DNA of 64,000 nucleotides from Methylocapsa sp. S129 (GTDB lineage: Bacteria > Pseudomonadota > Alphaproteobacteria > Rhizobiales > Beijerinckiaceae): assembly GCF_009765995.1 (NCBI RefSeq), contig NZ_LMUI01000047.1, positions 124,001 through 188,000 on the forward strand, read 5' to 3'. The first letter of the stretch is position 1, and each line of letters starts with the position of its first letter. The notes under the pieces were generated by a model. The model was given only the letters and a program-made list of their open reading frames with translations, was not told the DNA's origin and did no database searches. The position numbers were made by a program, and so were the translations under genes. Below, piece after piece: positions 26,095 to 34,259 of the stretch.

Positions 26095-26907
26095 ATGTCG
26101 TCGCAACAAGCCGAGAAGATCGAATGGCTGGTCCCCGCTCATTTGCCGGGAGCCGATATTCTGATCGCGAAGAACGACCTGACGGCTTGGCACAATTTTC
26201 ACGAGACCTACGGCTTCTGCGCTTGCGGTTCGGCGTCCGCCGATATCCTCTATCGGAGAAAAAAACATACGTTGCAGGACGGCACCACCTTCCTGCTTGA
26301 GCCGGGCGAGTCGCATCGCAATATTGTGGTGCCGCGGCCTCAGAGCTTTAAAGTCGTCTTCATCGCTCCCTCTCAATTCGACGCCGCCGGCCGGGAGCAC
26401 GGGTTGTCGGCTACTCCGCATTTTCGCTCCGGATTTGTCGATGATCCCAATTTTCTCGAGGCGACGTACCGGCTCTGCGCATCCGTCGAAGATCGGGAAA
26501 CGATCCTCGAGCAGCAATCGCGCTTGGCCGTCTGTTTGCGCGTTGCGCTGCGATACGTCGAACAGAGCCTGCCGAAAGCGGCGGATGGCGGACATGACGC
26601 GATCAAGCGCGTCAAAGCCTATTTGTTGGAGCGGTTCGACGAATCGGTGACGCTCGATGAGCTGTCTGTCCTATCGAGGCTCAGCCCGTTTCATCTGGTG
26701 CGCAGTTTCGCAAGGCATGTCGGCGCGCCGCCGCACGCCTATCAGATAAGGGTTCGCATCGAGCGCGCGCGAACGCTGCTGCGAAACGGGACTGCGCCCG
26801 CCGAAGCCGCGCACCTCCTCGGTTTCGGCGATCAGAGCCACTTCACAAGGCACTTCAGAAGAATCATGCACGTCACGCCAGCGCAATATGCGCGCGCGGT
26901 GCGATAG
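26095..26907 (+). CDS. AraC-family regulator, copy 1 of a tandem pair
   Basis: A 270-residue AraC regulator. The N-terminal cupin-like sensor (HETYGFCACGSASADILYRR, LLEPGESHRN) is joined to a two-HTH DNA-binding domain. The second helix-turn-helix lies in GFGDQSHFTRHFRRIMHVTPAQYARA at the C-terminus. The ATG at 26095 was chosen because the paralogue next door begins with the same MSSxQAxKIEWLVPA; the frame opens at 25852. It is divergent from the autotransporter gene across 286 bp and is followed after 13 bp by the second copy. Confidence 0.88.
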   Translation: MSSQQAEKIEWLVPAHLPGADILIAKNDLTAWHNFHETYGFCACGSASADILYRRKKHTLQDGTTFLLEPGESHRNIVVPRPQSFKVVFIAPSQFDAAGREHGLSATPHFRSGFVDDPNFLEATYRLCASVEDRETILEQQSRLAVCLRVALRYVEQSLPKAADGGHDAIKRVKAYLLERFDESVTLDELSVLSRLSPFHLVRSFARHVGAPPHAYQIRVRIERARTLLRNGTAPAEAAHLLGFGDQSHFTRHFRRIMHVTPAQYARAVR

Positions 26908-26920
26908 AACGGGGTCGGTC

Positions 26921-27733
26921 ATGTCGTCGCCGCAAGCCGCGAAGATCGAATGGCTGGTTCCCGCCGAGTCGCCAGGAGTCGATATTCTGGTCGCCAAGAA
27001 CGACCAGACAGCGTGGCATCATTTTCACGAAACCTACGGCTTTTGCGCCTGCGATTCGGCGTCCGCCGACCTCATCTATCGCGGAAAAAGGCTGACGTTG
27101 CGCGACGGCGTCACATTCCTTGTCGAGCCGGGAGAATCGCATCGCAATCCCGCAGTGTTGCAGCCGCAGAATTTTAAGGTCGTCTACCTCACACCTGCTC
27201 AATTCGACGCGGCTGGCCGCGAACATGGCTTGTCGGCCATTCCCGATTTTCGCGCCGGATTCGTCGACGATCCGCATTTCATCGATGCGGTGTACAAGTT
27301 CTCAGCATCCGTCGAAAATCAGGAGACCGTCCTCGAACAGCAATCGCGCCTCGCGATATGTCTGCGCGTCGCGCTGCGGCACGTCGAGCAAAGCCTGCCG
27401 AAAGCGGCGATCGGCGGCCATCGCGCCATCACGCGCGTCAAGGAATGCCTGCTGGAGCGGTTCAGCGAACCGGTGACGCTTGACGAATTGTCCGCGCTGT
27501 CCGGGCTCAGCCCGTTTCATCTGGTGCGCAGCTTCACGCGGCATGTCGGCGCGCCGCCGCACGCCTATCAGATAAGGGTTCGCATCGAACGCGCGCGGAC
27601 GCTGCTGCGAAACGGAACGCCCCCTGCGGAAGCGGCGCATATCCTCGGCTTCGGCGATCAAAGCCATTTCACGAGGCACTTCAAGAAGACCATGCGCGTC
27701 ACGCCCGCGCAATATGCGCGCGCGGCGCGTTGA
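26921..27733 (+). CDS. AraC-family regulator, copy 2 of a tandem pair
   Basis: The same length (270 residues) as the preceding regulator and alignable to it without gaps, roughly three quarters identical by eye. The DNA-reading segments are nearly the same (LSPFHLVRSFTRHVGAPPHAYQ and GFGDQSHFTRHF), while changes cluster in the sensor half (IPDFRAGFVDDPHFIDAVYKF against TPHFRSGFVDDPNFLEATYRL). The pair therefore looks like a gene duplication that kept the operator and diverged in effector. It probably forms an operon with copy 1. Confidence 0.88.
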   Translation: MSSPQAAKIEWLVPAESPGVDILVAKNDQTAWHHFHETYGFCACDSASADLIYRGKRLTLRDGVTFLVEPGESHRNPAVLQPQNFKVVYLTPAQFDAAGREHGLSAIPDFRAGFVDDPHFIDAVYKFSASVENQETVLEQQSRLAICLRVALRHVEQSLPKAAIGGHRAITRVKECLLERFSEPVTLDELSALSGLSPFHLVRSFTRHVGAPPHAYQIRVRIERARTLLRNGTPPAEAAHILGFGDQSHFTRHFKKTMRVTPAQYARAAR

Positions 27734-27852
27734 GGATGACACGTGCGTCTATGCCGGCCTACGCGGTAAAACGGCTTTGACGCGACCCGTAAGGCCGATC
27801 AAAACTCATCGCGCCGGCGATAAACGCCGTCGATGCGTCGAGGGATGAGCGA

Positions 27853-28779
27853 ATGACCAGAAAGCCGTGCATTCTTTTGGGCGCGCCCGTGCAGGAAGGC
27901 TCCGGACGGCTTGGTTGCGACATGGGGCCAAGCGCGTTCCGGGCGGCGGGACTGGCTGCCGCGCTTGAAGAATTGGGTTATCCCGCGCTCGACCGCGGCA
28001 ATATTGCGCCGGCGCCGATGCACACGATCAGCCACCCCAATGCCGCGATCAGGAATCTTGCGGCGATCGTCGCCTGGACTGAGGCGATCGCCGATGCGGC
28101 CTATCGCGCGAGCGCGGAAGGCATGCCCATCGTGCTCGGCGGCGATCACAGCCTGGCGGCCGGCACGCTTTCGGGCCTGAGACGCCGCGCCGCCGAGGAC
28201 GGGCGGGAATTCTTTGTCCTATGGCTCGACGCCCACCCGGATCTTCACACGCTCGAGACGACGCGCAGCGGCAATCTGCATGGCGTGCCGATCGCCTATG
28301 CGACGGGACAGCCTGGCTTTGCCGGATTGTTTCCGCCGCTGGCCGCGCCAGTGAATCCTCAGAACATCTGCATGATGGGAATCCGCAGCGTCGATTCCGC
28401 CGAGCGCGCCGCGCTCGCGACGGGGATCGTCGTGCACGACATGCGCGCGATCGACGAACAAGGCGTTGCGCCGCTGCTCGACCGTTTCCTGCAGCGCGTC
28501 GCAGCGGCGAATGGAATCCTGCATGTCAGCCTCGATGTCGATTTCCTCGATCCCGGCATCGCGCCCGGCGTCGGCACCACCGTTCCCGGCGGCGCGACCT
28601 TTCGCGAGGCGCATCTGGTGATGGAAATGCTGCACGACAGCCAGCTTGTCGCGAGCCTCGACCTTGTCGAACTCAATCCGTTTCTCGACGAGCGCGGGCG
28701 CACCGCCTTGCTGATCGTCGATCTCGTGGCGAGTTTGATGGGCCGCCGCGTCATGGACCGCCCCACCCGGAGCTATTGA
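27853..28779 (+). CDS. rocF: Arginase
   Basis: A 308-residue ureohydrolase. The dimanganese ligands are visible in GGDHSLAAG (residues 97-105), DAHPDLHT (near 126) and SLDVDFLDP (near 231). The motif SGNLHGVPIAYATG after the second metal block and the C-terminal ELNPFLDERGRTA favour arginase over agmatinase. It hydrolyses arginine to ornithine and urea. DAHPDLHT has Pro where most arginases have Ala, a tolerated variant. GAGGGATGAG precedes the ATG. No urease genes occur in the window. Confidence 0.85.
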   Translation: MTRKPCILLGAPVQEGSGRLGCDMGPSAFRAAGLAAALEELGYPALDRGNIAPAPMHTISHPNAAIRNLAAIVAWTEAIADAAYRASAEGMPIVLGGDHSLAAGTLSGLRRRAAEDGREFFVLWLDAHPDLHTLETTRSGNLHGVPIAYATGQPGFAGLFPPLAAPVNPQNICMMGIRSVDSAERAALATGIVVHDMRAIDEQGVAPLLDRFLQRVAAANGILHVSLDVDFLDPGIAPGVGTTVPGGATFREAHLVMEMLHDSQLVASLDLVELNPFLDERGRTALLIVDLVASLMGRRVMDRPTRSY

Positions 28780-28987
28780 CGCGACGCGGCGGCTCCAGCG
28801 CGCTTGCGACATGGCCTTCCGGTTCGGCGGCGTGCGGATGCGCTTTATTACCTGCGATGTAATTGAACCGCTGCGGGCGATCGATAATAAAGCGAGCGTC
28901 TTCTGTCGCCTGCCGTGCGGAAGAAACAGCGCGGCCGAGAAGATGCCCATGCAATCATGTTTCGCGTCGTAAATAAGGACCAAGAAA

Positions 28988-29539
28988 ATGCAGAAATTTA
29001 ACGTTCACACGATCGAGTCGGCCCCGGAAAAGTCGCGGCAGACGCTGAGCGGCATGCAACAGAAGTTTGGATTTTTGCCAAACATCATGGGAACAATGGC
29101 TGAGAACCCGGTTCTCCTCAATGGGTTCGCCGCCAGTTTCGGAAGCTTTCATGGCGGAGGCTTCGATGAGGCGGAGAAGCAGATCTTGCTGCTGACCAAT
29201 GCGGTCGCCCTCAAGTGCCCATGGACCATTGCGGCTCACTCCACTTTTGCGGTTGAAGATGGCGTCCCGGAGAGCGACGTCATGGCCATTCGCAACGGCA
29301 AGCTCCCCAAAGACGCCCGATATGCCGCGCTTTCGGAAATCAGTAAGACGCTTCTCGAACGCAAAGGGAATGCGACCGAGGTCGAAATCGAAAAGTTCAC
29401 TTCGGCTGGATATTCGAAGGCTCAAATTTTCGAAGTGGTCCTGGGCCTCGGCATTTCCATGATCACCGCCACGACGACGAATATGGCGGGCACGCCGGTC
29501 GACGACCGCTTCAAGGCCCATATCTGGGCCGCCGCCTGA
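28988..29539 (+). CDS. Carboxymuconolactone decarboxylase / AhpD-like protein
   Basis: A 183-residue helical protein of the CMD/AhpD superfamily. The family core reads VALKCPWTIAAHST, where AhpD-type peroxidase-like proteins normally have Cys-x-x-Cys-x-x-x-His. Here the second Cys is replaced by Thr (CPWT), so a dithiol redox reaction is not possible unless another Cys substitutes. The helix following (EKFTSAGYSKAQIFEVVLGL) fits the fold. It is followed after 70 bp by an XRE regulator, a common pairing. The function is unknown. Confidence 0.8.
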   Translation: MQKFNVHTIESAPEKSRQTLSGMQQKFGFLPNIMGTMAENPVLLNGFAASFGSFHGGGFDEAEKQILLLTNAVALKCPWTIAAHSTFAVEDGVPESDVMAIRNGKLPKDARYAALSEISKTLLERKGNATEVEIEKFTSAGYSKAQIFEVVLGLGISMITATTTNMAGTPVDDRFKAHIWAAA

Positions 29540-29609
29540 ATAGCGCGATCGCGCATGGCTCGGTTCGCGCCGCGCCATGCGCGTTCGCCGCAATAGAGAA
29601 TGAACGCTG

Positions 29610-30446
29610 ATGAAGGCATCAAACCTCAACATAAAGCCGCTCGCTAACGAGTTGGGCGTGCTGTTGCGCCATTGGCGCGACAGGCGCGGCAAAAGCCAGT
29701 TCGATCTCTCCCTCGATACGGGCGTGTCGCAGCGGCACATCAGCTTCATCGAAAGCGGGCGCAGCGTTCCCAGTCGCCAGACATTGCTGGATATTGCGCA
29801 AGCGCTCGATATTCCCCTTCGCGATCGCAACCCATTGCTGCTGGCGGCGGGCTACGCCCCCATCTATTCCGAGGGCGCCTGGAATGGTCCGGAAATGCAA
29901 AGCGTAACGAGCGCGCTCGGGCGTATTTTGCGCCAGCATGACCCTTTCCCCTCATTGGTGATGGATCGCTACTGGAACGTGCTGATGACCAATGAATCGG
30001 CGCCGCGCTTCTTCAATTGCTTCACGGATATGGCCGCGCGTCGGAGTCCGCGCAACATGCTGCATCTGATGTTCGACCCGGAAGGCATGCGCCCGTTTAT
30101 CGCCAATTGGGAAAACGTCGCGAAAAGCCTGTTCGAGCGCGTCTATCGTGAATCCGTCGGGCGCGTCATCGACGAAAGAACCAAAGAACTGCTGGCCGCG
30201 TTGCTCGCCTATCCCGATGTGAAAACCGAATGGAAGACGCCCATCGCTCTGCGCGCCATGCCCGTCATACCCATCAGCTTTGTTAAAGACGACAAGGCGA
30301 TGAATTATTTTTCGATGGTCACGACCGTCGGAACCCCGCAAACGATCGCCGCGCAGGAATTGCGTATCGAGTGCATGTTTCCGGCCGATGAAGCAACGGA
30401 GGCTCGTCACATCGCGATGATGAGCAATGTTCCGGCGCATCGCTGA
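29610..30446 (+). CDS. XRE-family regulator with MmyB-like ligand-binding domain
   Basis: A 278-residue protein. The N-terminal XRE helix-turn-helix (LGVLLRHWRDRRGKSQFDLSLDTGVSQRHISFIESGRSVPSR, about residues 15-55) is followed by the region typical of the MLTR/MmyB group: NPLLLAAGYAPIYSE, then DRYWNVLMTNESAPRFF and LHLMFDPEGMRPFIANW. These domains are thought to bind hydrophobic ligands. It lies directly downstream of the CMD-family gene, which it may regulate. The C-terminus is a little shorter or altered (ARHIAMMSNVPAHR) relative to what I remember of the family. Confidence 0.87.
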   Translation: MKASNLNIKPLANELGVLLRHWRDRRGKSQFDLSLDTGVSQRHISFIESGRSVPSRQTLLDIAQALDIPLRDRNPLLLAAGYAPIYSEGAWNGPEMQSVTSALGRILRQHDPFPSLVMDRYWNVLMTNESAPRFFNCFTDMAARRSPRNMLHLMFDPEGMRPFIANWENVAKSLFERVYRESVGRVIDERTKELLAALLAYPDVKTEWKTPIALRAMPVIPISFVKDDKAMNYFSMVTTVGTPQTIAAQELRIECMFPADEATEARHIAMMSNVPAHR

Positions 30447-30797
30447 CTTCTGCGTCCCATTTCTCTCGGGCTCCCGCATTGGACAAACACCGTCGCGTCG
30501 CCGCAACCTCATGCGCGAAACGAACGCAAGATTCTGGCGTGATTCCGTGGCCGTTGCATGCCTTTCCGCTCGCGGTGAAGAACACCTGGCGGCGGTCAAG
30601 GGCCTGCCCGTGATCATGGGGTCGCCGATCCTGAAGGGCTTCGGACCTGGCGCTGGTCCGTTCGGTGCAGAGGTTTCGCGCGCCCTTTTGCGCTTCCCTT
30701 CTCCGTCAAGATCGTACATCGTGCGCCGTCTTGGCGTTCGCCGCGTCTGCTGGGACGCCGGATAGACGCCGTGGCTTGGGCTGATTTCGGGGTAAGA
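30447..30797. other. Intergenic stretch with no convincing gene
   Basis: About 350 bp between the XRE regulator and the Sel1 protein. A 112-codon frame (30427-30765) exists but has no recognisable motif, no ribosome site and overlaps the regulator's 3' end, so I do not call it. No clear terminator or operator palindrome was found. Confidence 0.5.
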
Positions 30798-32090
30798 ATG
30801 TCCTTGTTGTTTCGGAGGACGGCGCTGGGACTTTGCGCCGCCGTTGCTCTTGTTCTGGCCGCGCCCGGACCGGCGGCGGCCGATGCGCGGCCGGCGCTCA
30901 TCCTGAGCGACGGCGAGCATCAAAACGCCCCTGAACCCGGAAATTCGGCAAACGACGCCCAGGATCTGGTTCAGGCGCTTGGGGGCGTCGGGTTCGACGT
31001 CATCGCGCATCGCGATGCGATGGCCGAGGCGACGCATGATTTTTCTGACCGGCTCGCCGGGGCCGATGGCGTCTATCTTGCGGACTCCACCCCACAAGCG
31101 CCGGCTGCCGCGGCGCCTCTCGCCAACACACGGACGCCTGCGCCCTTCACTCCCAAAGAGGCGCCAGCCGAGCCGCGCGACGCCTCCGCGCCGCCGTCGG
31201 CGCCCGCCACCGAATGCGACAAGATCGCCGCGCTGCGCGCGCCGTTTTCGTCGCCCGACGCGGTGCATGAGATAAACGAAACCGACTGGCGCCAAGGCGT
31301 CGAGGCTTGCGCGGCGGAAGTGCAGGCGCATCCTGACGAGATGCGTTTTGTATACCAGCTCGGCCGCGCGCAGGACCATCTGAAGAACTACATTGAGGCG
31401 TTGCGCGACTACAAAACCGCCGCCGGCGCAGGCTTCACAGAAGCGATGGTCGACCTCGGCGCGCTTTATTATTTAGGGCACGGCGTGATCCAAAGCTACC
31501 CAACCGCGTTCGACTACTTCAGCAAGGCTACGGCCGCGGGGTCGAACCGCGGAATGGCCAATCTCGCGGCCATGTATGGCGACGGCGTCGGCGTCGCCAG
31601 GGACGACGCCAAATCGTTGGATCTTGCCGAGAAAGCGATCGAGGCCGGCAATCCGTTCGGACTCAAGATCGTCGCGGATCATTACTTCAATGGCGCTGGC
31701 GTGCCTCGCGACTATCCGATGGCGGCGCAATATCTTCAGCAAGCCGCGGACATCGGCGACGGACGGTCGATGAAGTTCCTGGCCAACATGTACGAGAGCG
31801 GCTATCTCGGGCCGCCCAATCCGGAAAAGGCCGGAGCGCTTCGCCTTCGCGCGCAGCAAGTCGACCCGGAAAGCCGCGACCCGATACCGGCGCGTTTGCC
31901 GATGCTGCGACAAGCGTCCGCTGCAAGTGCGCAGATCGGGCAGACGATCCATCGACGACGCTATGTCGTCTACCGCCCCTCGTACGGGACCTCGTACAAT
32001 CCCGCATGGCAAGCGGCGCCAGGGGATACGCGCTGCTGCCCCAACAATATGTTGGTCTGCCCGCTTGGCAGGCACTTTTGCGGACATTGA
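30798..32090 (+). CDS. Exported Sel1-repeat protein with a truncated caspase-like N-terminus
   Basis: A 430-residue protein with a signal peptide (cut near residue 28). Residues about 31-98 (RPALILSDGEHQNAPEPGNSAND...QALGGVGFDVIAHRDAM) align by eye with the start of peptidase C14 (caspase-like) domains, which read ALVIGN.xY.x.xxLxNxxNDA. The region that would carry the catalytic His and Cys is missing and is replaced by a Pro/Ala-rich linker (about 100-145). Sel1/TPR-like repeats follow (LGALYYLGHGVIQSYPTAFDYFSKA, LAAMYGDGVGVARDDAKSLDLAEKA, VADHYFNGAGVPRDYPMAAQYLQQA, LANMYESG). The start at 30798 is preferred over 30771. Likely a periplasmic scaffold. Confidence 0.8.
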   Translation: MSLLFRRTALGLCAAVALVLAAPGPAAADARPALILSDGEHQNAPEPGNSANDAQDLVQALGGVGFDVIAHRDAMAEATHDFSDRLAGADGVYLADSTPQAPAAAAPLANTRTPAPFTPKEAPAEPRDASAPPSAPATECDKIAALRAPFSSPDAVHEINETDWRQGVEACAAEVQAHPDEMRFVYQLGRAQDHLKNYIEALRDYKTAAGAGFTEAMVDLGALYYLGHGVIQSYPTAFDYFSKATAAGSNRGMANLAAMYGDGVGVARDDAKSLDLAEKAIEAGNPFGLKIVADHYFNGAGVPRDYPMAAQYLQQAADIGDGRSMKFLANMYESGYLGPPNPEKAGALRLRAQQVDPESRDPIPARLPMLRQASAASAQIGQTIHRRRYVVYRPSYGTSYNPAWQAAPGDTRCCPNNMLVCPLGRHFCGH

Positions 32091-32184
32091 TGGCGGTCGC
32101 CAGCACCAACGACCGGAATTGCGGCGACGCTTTACTGGAGCGCGCGGTAAAGCCAATTCCGGTCATCCGGAATGATTTTTCGCG

Positions 32185-32571
32185 CTAAAGCTGAGCTTCG
32201 ATAGCCGCCTTATCGATAACCGACCATACCTCGAAAATCTTCTCTCTCCGAAATTCATAGAATACGTTCTCGGTAAAGGAAACTTTCCTCCCGTTGACAG
32301 GGAGCCCAAGGAATTTTCCTTTTGGCGCACAGTTGAATTCCAGCCGGCCCGCTATGTAAGGGGGATCGGCAACCAGCAGTTGAATATGGAAATAAAGGTC
32401 TGGAATTTCATAAAAATCTTTTTCCAGCATCGCGCGATAGCCCGATATTCCGAGCCGCTGACCATTGTGGCGCGCTTCATCGTCGACAAACTGCTCCAGC
32501 CTCGGCCAGTCCTGCTGATTAAGGCAAGCGATGTAGTCTCTGTAGATGTTGGAGAGGTTTGCTTTTTTCAA
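32185..32571 (-). CDS. SnoaL-like ester cyclase-family protein
   Basis: A 128-residue alpha+beta barrel protein of the SnoaL/NTF2-like type: IYRDYIACLNQQDWPRLEQFVDDEARHNG at the start, then ISGYRAMLEKDFYEIPDLYFHIQ and a C-terminal strand VFYEFRREKIFEVWSVIDKAAIEAQL. These proteins bind small hydrophobic molecules and some are cyclases or isomerases; most have unknown substrates. It is encoded two bases downstream of the small 53-residue gene on the same strand. Base composition is somewhat AT-richer than in neighbours, which hints at a separate origin. Confidence 0.72.
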   Translation of the reverse strand: MKKANLSNIYRDYIACLNQQDWPRLEQFVDDEARHNGQRLGISGYRAMLEKDFYEIPDLYFHIQLLVADPPYIAGRLEFNCAPKGKFLGLPVNGRKVSFTENVFYEFRREKIFEVWSVIDKAAIEAQL

Positions 32572-32573
32572 AA

Positions 32574-32735
32574 TTATTTGCCAGGTCCCCGCCGCGGCGG
32601 CTTGTTCTTGGGGCCGATTTGGCCTTTGGATTTTCCCCGCTTCATTTCCTCATGCGGCTTAAGCTGCACGCGGAGCATGGCGGCCATGATCGCAGCCGCT
32701 TCCGTCGGAGTTTTGAAACTTGGCTTGTCGGACAT
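32574..32735 (-). CDS. Small basic protein, unrecognised
   Basis: A 53-residue polypeptide starting MSDKPSFKTPTEAAAIMAAMLRVQLKPHEEMKRGK and ending in a Lys/Pro/Arg-rich tail. I recall short proteins with the same TEAAAIMAAMLRVQLKPHEEM core in Hyphomicrobiales, so it is probably real. It sits two bases upstream of the SnoaL-like gene. The frame extends to 32762, but the Met at 32735 gives the family-like start. The basic tail suggests nucleic-acid contact, which is untested. Confidence 0.5.
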   Translation of the reverse strand: MSDKPSFKTPTEAAAIMAAMLRVQLKPHEEMKRGKSKGQIGPKNKPPRRGPGK

Positions 32736-33018
32736 GCCGCCGCTCTCCCTCTGAAAACGCAAAAGACGCCAATTGGGGGCGTGGCGAGGGCCCGGCTATG
32801 GCGCAACGCCCTGCACAGCCGCTTAGGCCGCGCAATATAGAGCCGAATGGCGCCATAGGGAAACATTGACCACTGTCGGCTCCCGGCCAGACCGCGGCCC
32901 GACCAACCTCCCCGGCCTTGCCAACGTTTGCGAACGCCAAATGATGCAAAAGACGGCGAAGAATGGTATCGATCACATTGCCGGCGCGATGCTCTACGAC
33001 GTCGAGGAAGTTGCGCGC

Positions 33019-34107
33019 ATGAAATCGAAGAAGTCTTCTGCTGGCAGAAGGCCCAAGCAGGGCGCCGCCCGCAATGGCGCATCTCACGGTTCGCCGCCAA
33101 ATATCACCATGCAAAAGGTTGCAAAACTCGCCGGCGTTTCTGCGATGACGGTTTCGCGTGCGCTCAAAAGCGACGCCGTTATTTCGCCGCTGACGAGAGA
33201 CCGCGTCCTCAAGGTCGTCAAGCAGACCGGTTACGTGCCCGACGCCACGGCGCGCGTCTTCGCCTCGGGCCGGTCCGGGTTTGTCGCGGTGCTCGTCCCC
33301 TCAATCAACAGTTCAAATTTTGCCGATACCGCGCGCGGTATGACTGGCGCCTTCGAGCGGGCTGGACTGCAGATCCTGCTCGGCGACACCGGTTACTCCC
33401 TGAAGCGCGAGGAAGTTCTCATCGGCATATTGTTGAAACGGCGGCCTGAAGCGATCGTCTTGACGGGCGGCGTGCACACGCCGGAAGCCCGCAAAATGCT
33501 CGCGGCCGCGGATATTCCGATTGTCGAAATTTGGGATCTGCCGAAAGCGCCGCTCGGACATGTCGTCGGCTTCTCCAATGCGGCGGCAGGTCGCGCTATG
33601 GTGCGCTATCTCTATGATCGCGGGCGCCGGCGCATCGGCTTCATCGGCGGAACGACCAACCGTGACATTCGCGGGTCGGAGCGCCGCGCCGGTTACATCA
33701 AGGGGGTGAAAGAACTTGGCCTCCCGGAAGGGCGGATTGTCGCCTTCGGGAAGCCGCCTGTCTCGATCGAGCAGGGAGGCGAAGCCTTGGGACTGATGCT
33801 CGAGCAATGGCCTGATGTTGACGCGGTCGCCTGCGTCTCGGACCTGTCCGCCTTTGGGGTCCTGATGGAGTGCCACCGCCGCGGCATTGCGGTGCCCGGC
33901 CGACTCGCCATTGCTGGATTTGGCGATTTTGACGTCGGACGTTGCGCATGGCCGCGCCTGACGACAATCGGAATCGACTGCGTCGGCATCGGGGAACGTG
34001 CGGCGGAGATCGTATTGGACGCCATAGGGGCCCGCGACCGGCGAGGGGCTATGCCGCCTGCGCGGGTGACGATGGAATTTAAGGTAATCGCGCGTGAGAC
34101 GACTTAA
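33019..34107 (+). CDS. LacI-family transcriptional regulator of the adjacent sugar transporter
   Basis: A 362-residue LacI-type repressor. The helix-turn-helix reads MQKVAKLAGVSAMTVSRALKSDAVISPLTRDRV (about residues 31-63) with hinge YVPDATARVFASG, followed by a periplasmic-binding-protein-like core (IAVLVPSINSSNFADTARGM, FIGGTTNRDIRGSERRAGY, IAGFGDFDVGRCAWPRLTTI). A basic N-terminal tail of about 30 residues precedes the HTH, starting at the ATG at 33019. It is upstream of and co-oriented with the sugar ABC transporter, with a perfect palindrome between them. The effector sugar is unknown. Confidence 0.88.
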   Translation: MKSKKSSAGRRPKQGAARNGASHGSPPNITMQKVAKLAGVSAMTVSRALKSDAVISPLTRDRVLKVVKQTGYVPDATARVFASGRSGFVAVLVPSINSSNFADTARGMTGAFERAGLQILLGDTGYSLKREEVLIGILLKRRPEAIVLTGGVHTPEARKMLAAADIPIVEIWDLPKAPLGHVVGFSNAAAGRAMVRYLYDRGRRRIGFIGGTTNRDIRGSERRAGYIKGVKELGLPEGRIVAFGKPPVSIEQGGEALGLMLEQWPDVDAVACVSDLSAFGVLMECHRRGIAVPGRLAIAGFGDFDVGRCAWPRLTTIGIDCVGIGERAAEIVLDAIGARDRRGAMPPARVTMEFKVIARETT

Positions 34108-34188
34108 ATTTCATGGCCGTCTCGCCGCCAAAGAGACAGCCGCCCTTTCATCATTGAGGCCACCACGACCGATCGCTTGCACGAGATC

Positions 34189-34206
34189 GATGTTATCGAT
34201 AACATC
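34189..34206. promoter_or_regulatory. 18-bp perfect palindrome, LacI-type operator
   Basis: GATGTTATCGATAACATC is fully self-complementary, with the central CG step that is typical of LacI-family operators. It lies between the LacI-type gene (stop at 34107) and the first transporter gene (start at 34260), about 54 bp before the latter. This makes it the best candidate site for the regulator encoded just upstream. Confidence 0.7.
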
Positions 34207-34259
34207 CTTCGTCGATTGAGCGAAACTAAAAACAAACGCGATTGGCGGGGGGAGGAGCG

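Noticed and set aside
30427-30765. A 112-codon frame after the XRE regulator gene
   Set aside because: It overlaps the regulator, lacks a ribosome site and has no recognisable motif.
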